This document shows positions 6,118 to 7,320 of a stretch of 7,320 bases of DNA, in pieces. Within the stretch, counting starts at the first letter, position 1; every line of letters starts with the position of its first letter. A model generated the notes under the pieces. It was not told where the DNA came from. It did not search any database and saw only the letters and a list, made by a program, of their open reading frames with translations. The DNA comes from an uncultured Bacilli bacterium (lineage in GTDB: Bacteria; Bacillota_I; Bacilli_A; RF39; UBA660). The position numbers and the translations under genes were made by a program. The stretch covers positions 1 through 7,320 of the forward strand of contig CANQVY010000062.1 in assembly GCA_947627405.1 (NCBI GenBank), given 5' to 3'.

Positions 6118-6990
6118 TTAAGATAAATCTTCAAAAGTATCTAAAGTTATTTTTCCTAAATATCCTTCCTTTAAATCTCGAATAAGAAGTAGATTCACTT
6201 TTTCATAATCCACTTTCCCGCCTTTCATCAATGCACCTCTTCTTTGCCCAATTTTAGTATAAACAGCGTCGAAATCATCAATGTTTTCCACCCCATATCT
6301 TTCCTTTAAACGATTAGGATATTGTGTATAAATTGTTTTAAGAATAAATATAGCTAAATCTTCTTTATCAACGATTTCTTCCTTGATAGAAGATAAAGAT
6401 GCTAAAACAAATGCCTGTTTTTGATTTTCAAATTTTGGCCATAAAAGGCCTGGAGTATCTAATAATTCAATATCTTTATTTACTCGTATCCAAGAAAGCA
6501 TCTTTGTTACTCCGGGCTTATTTCCAACCATAGTGGCTTTCTTACCAGAAAGTCGATTGATTAGAGTGGATTTTCCTACATTAGGGACTCCGATAATTAA
6601 AGCCCTTATGTTTCTTGGTTTCATCCCCTTCCTTTTTCTTTGTTCATTCATCATTACTAAGATTTCGTGACTTTTATTCATAATTTGCTGAACAGGATTG
6701 CCATTTTTTAAATCAACAGGAATGACGATATTTCCTTTTTTTTGATAATATTGGATAAATTTATTCGTTTCGACTTGATCACATAAATCATACTTTGTCA
6801 TAATTAAAATTCTAGGTTTATCTCCTAACAAATCATCCATATCGCGCATTTTTGAAGATAAAGGCATTCTAGCATCAATTAATTCATACACTAAATCCAC
6901 TAAATTTATTTTTTCTTTAATTTCCTTTTTTGTTCTTGCCATATGGCCAGGATACCAGTTAATGTTTGTCTGATTTTGTCGATTTTCCAT
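6118..6990 (-). CDS. rbgA: Ribosome biogenesis GTPase RbgA (YlqF)
   Basis: A complete 290-residue circularly permuted GTPase that acts late in 50S subunit assembly in the cytoplasm; B. subtilis RbgA is essential and about 282 residues. The N-terminal NWYPGHMAR (11-19) contains the catalytic His (H16). The G motifs come in permuted order: G4 TKYD (65-68), G1 GVPNVGKST (134-142), a G2 threonine near 162 (PGVTK), and G3 DTPG (178-181). A helical C-terminal domain (about 200-285) includes RLKERYGV and RRGALMKGGKVD. G4 has Thr where RbgA usually has Asn, which is within the accepted [NT]KxD pattern. The ATG at 6990 is preceded by GGGAG (7007-7003), about 12 bases away, which is rather long. The stop of the upstream acetyltransferase gene lies 16 bases away, so the two are probably co-transcribed. 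All catalytic motifs are intact. Confidence 0.95.
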   Translation of the reverse strand: MENRQNQTNINWYPGHMARTKKEIKEKINLVDLVYELIDARMPLSSKMRDMDDLLGDKPRILIMTKYDLCDQVETNKFIQYYQKKGNIVIPVDLKNGNPVQQIMNKSHEILVMMNEQRKRKGMKPRNIRALIIGVPNVGKSTLINRLSGKKATMVGNKPGVTKMLSWIRVNKDIELLDTPGLLWPKFENQKQAFVLASLSSIKEEIVDKEDLAIFILKTIYTQYPNRLKERYGVENIDDFDAVYTKIGQRRGALMKGGKVDYEKVNLLLIRDLKEGYLGKITLDTFEDLS

Positions 6991-7006
6991 TTATATCACT
7001 TTCTCC

Positions 7007-7320
7007 CTATATTTTCTTCTTATAAAAAAGTATTACATCTTCTTGATCTTGCTCTTGTTCAATTAAAGTTTTGATATATTCTCTAAATCCTAAATGAAAA
7101 TATATTTCAATATTTCTAACAGCTTCTGGACCTACTCCTAAAGATAATTCTGTATATCCTCTTTCTTTTAAATCACTTTCAACAAATCTATATAATTTGC
7201 TAAAATATCCTTTTCCTTCATATTCTTTATTAGTTCTAAAAGCAGCCAAATAAGCCATACTATCGCTTAATAAACCTGATGGTTCGCTTATATCTCCTAT
7301 AAATACAGAATTTTTAATAT
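7007..7320 (-). CDS. GNAT-family N-acetyltransferase, C-terminal part, runs off the right edge
   Basis: The last 103 codons of a gene whose start lies outside the window. The frame is open past the internal ATG at 7258, through residues reading IKNSVFIGDISEPSGLLSDS, so that ATG is not the true start. The pattern AYLAAFRTNKEYEGKGYFSKL, then a helix, ERGYTELSLGV, and NIEIYFHLGFREY is the GNAT core: the beta-4 strand, the acetyl-CoA pyrophosphate loop (EGKGYF), the alpha-3 helix, and the C-terminal 'N..A..fY...GF' motif. The loop has Glu and Phe where Q/R and G/A are usual, so acetyl-CoA binding may be altered. Such proteins acetylate amines of small molecules or proteins; the substrate cannot be inferred. 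It ends with TAG inside the rbgA ribosome binding site region, suggesting an operon. Confidence 0.75.
   Translation of the reverse strand, partial: IKNSVFIGDISEPSGLLSDSMAYLAAFRTNKEYEGKGYFSKLYRFVESDLKERGYTELSLGVGPEAVRNIEIYFHLGFREYIKTLIEQEQDQEDVILFYKKKI

Noticed and set aside
5988..6134. N-terminal extension of the small membrane gene to an ATG at 6134 (181 residues).
   Set aside because: It would overlap the rbgA end and translate through the terminator-like hairpin. The extension is not membrane-like in the way the rest is, and a purine-rich ribosome binding site precedes the later ATG at 5987.

Overview
The window looks like chromosome from an endospore-forming, very AT-rich member of the Bacillota. 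Three things support this: a complete three-gene GerA-type germinant receptor operon, AT-rich genes with AGGAGG-like ribosome binding sites, and a ribose-phosphate pyrophosphokinase fragment of the divergent type I associate with Lachnospiraceae and Erysipelotrichia-like gut bacteria. TGA is a real stop (it ends gerAA and rlmD) and Trp is TGG, so the mycoplasma code is excluded. Assignment to an Erysipelotrichia-like or uncultured Bacilli lineage is inference.

Layout. 1-1811 (minus strand): the 5' part of a prs-like gene running off the left edge, then a complete RlmD/RlmCD-type 23S rRNA uracil-5-methyltransferase. Each has its own vegetative-type promoter, and both promoters read TTTACT-N17-TATAAT. 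A perfect 12-bp palindrome lies just upstream of the prs promoter. 1912-5157 (plus strand): a tightly overlapping operon for GerAA (membrane channel subunit), GerAC (lipoprotein) and GerAB (APC-type permease, germinant sensor), in the order A-C-B. A sigma-G-like promoter candidate lies directly in front, as expected for forespore expression. GerAC and GerAB are shorter than usual. 5147-7320 (minus strand): a partial GNAT acetyltransferase, the ribosome-assembly GTPase RbgA (YlqF), a weak terminator, then two overlapping genes for small membrane or membrane-anchored proteins of unknown function. The last of these runs convergently into gerAB with an 11-bp overlap.

Functionally the window mixes housekeeping genes (PRPP synthesis, rRNA modification, 50S assembly) with one spore-germination module. 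I see no tRNA or rRNA, CRISPR array, insertion sequence, phage or defence genes. The least explained parts are the pair of small membrane proteins, the palindrome, and the compact receptor. I found no convincing evidence of a wholly new system.
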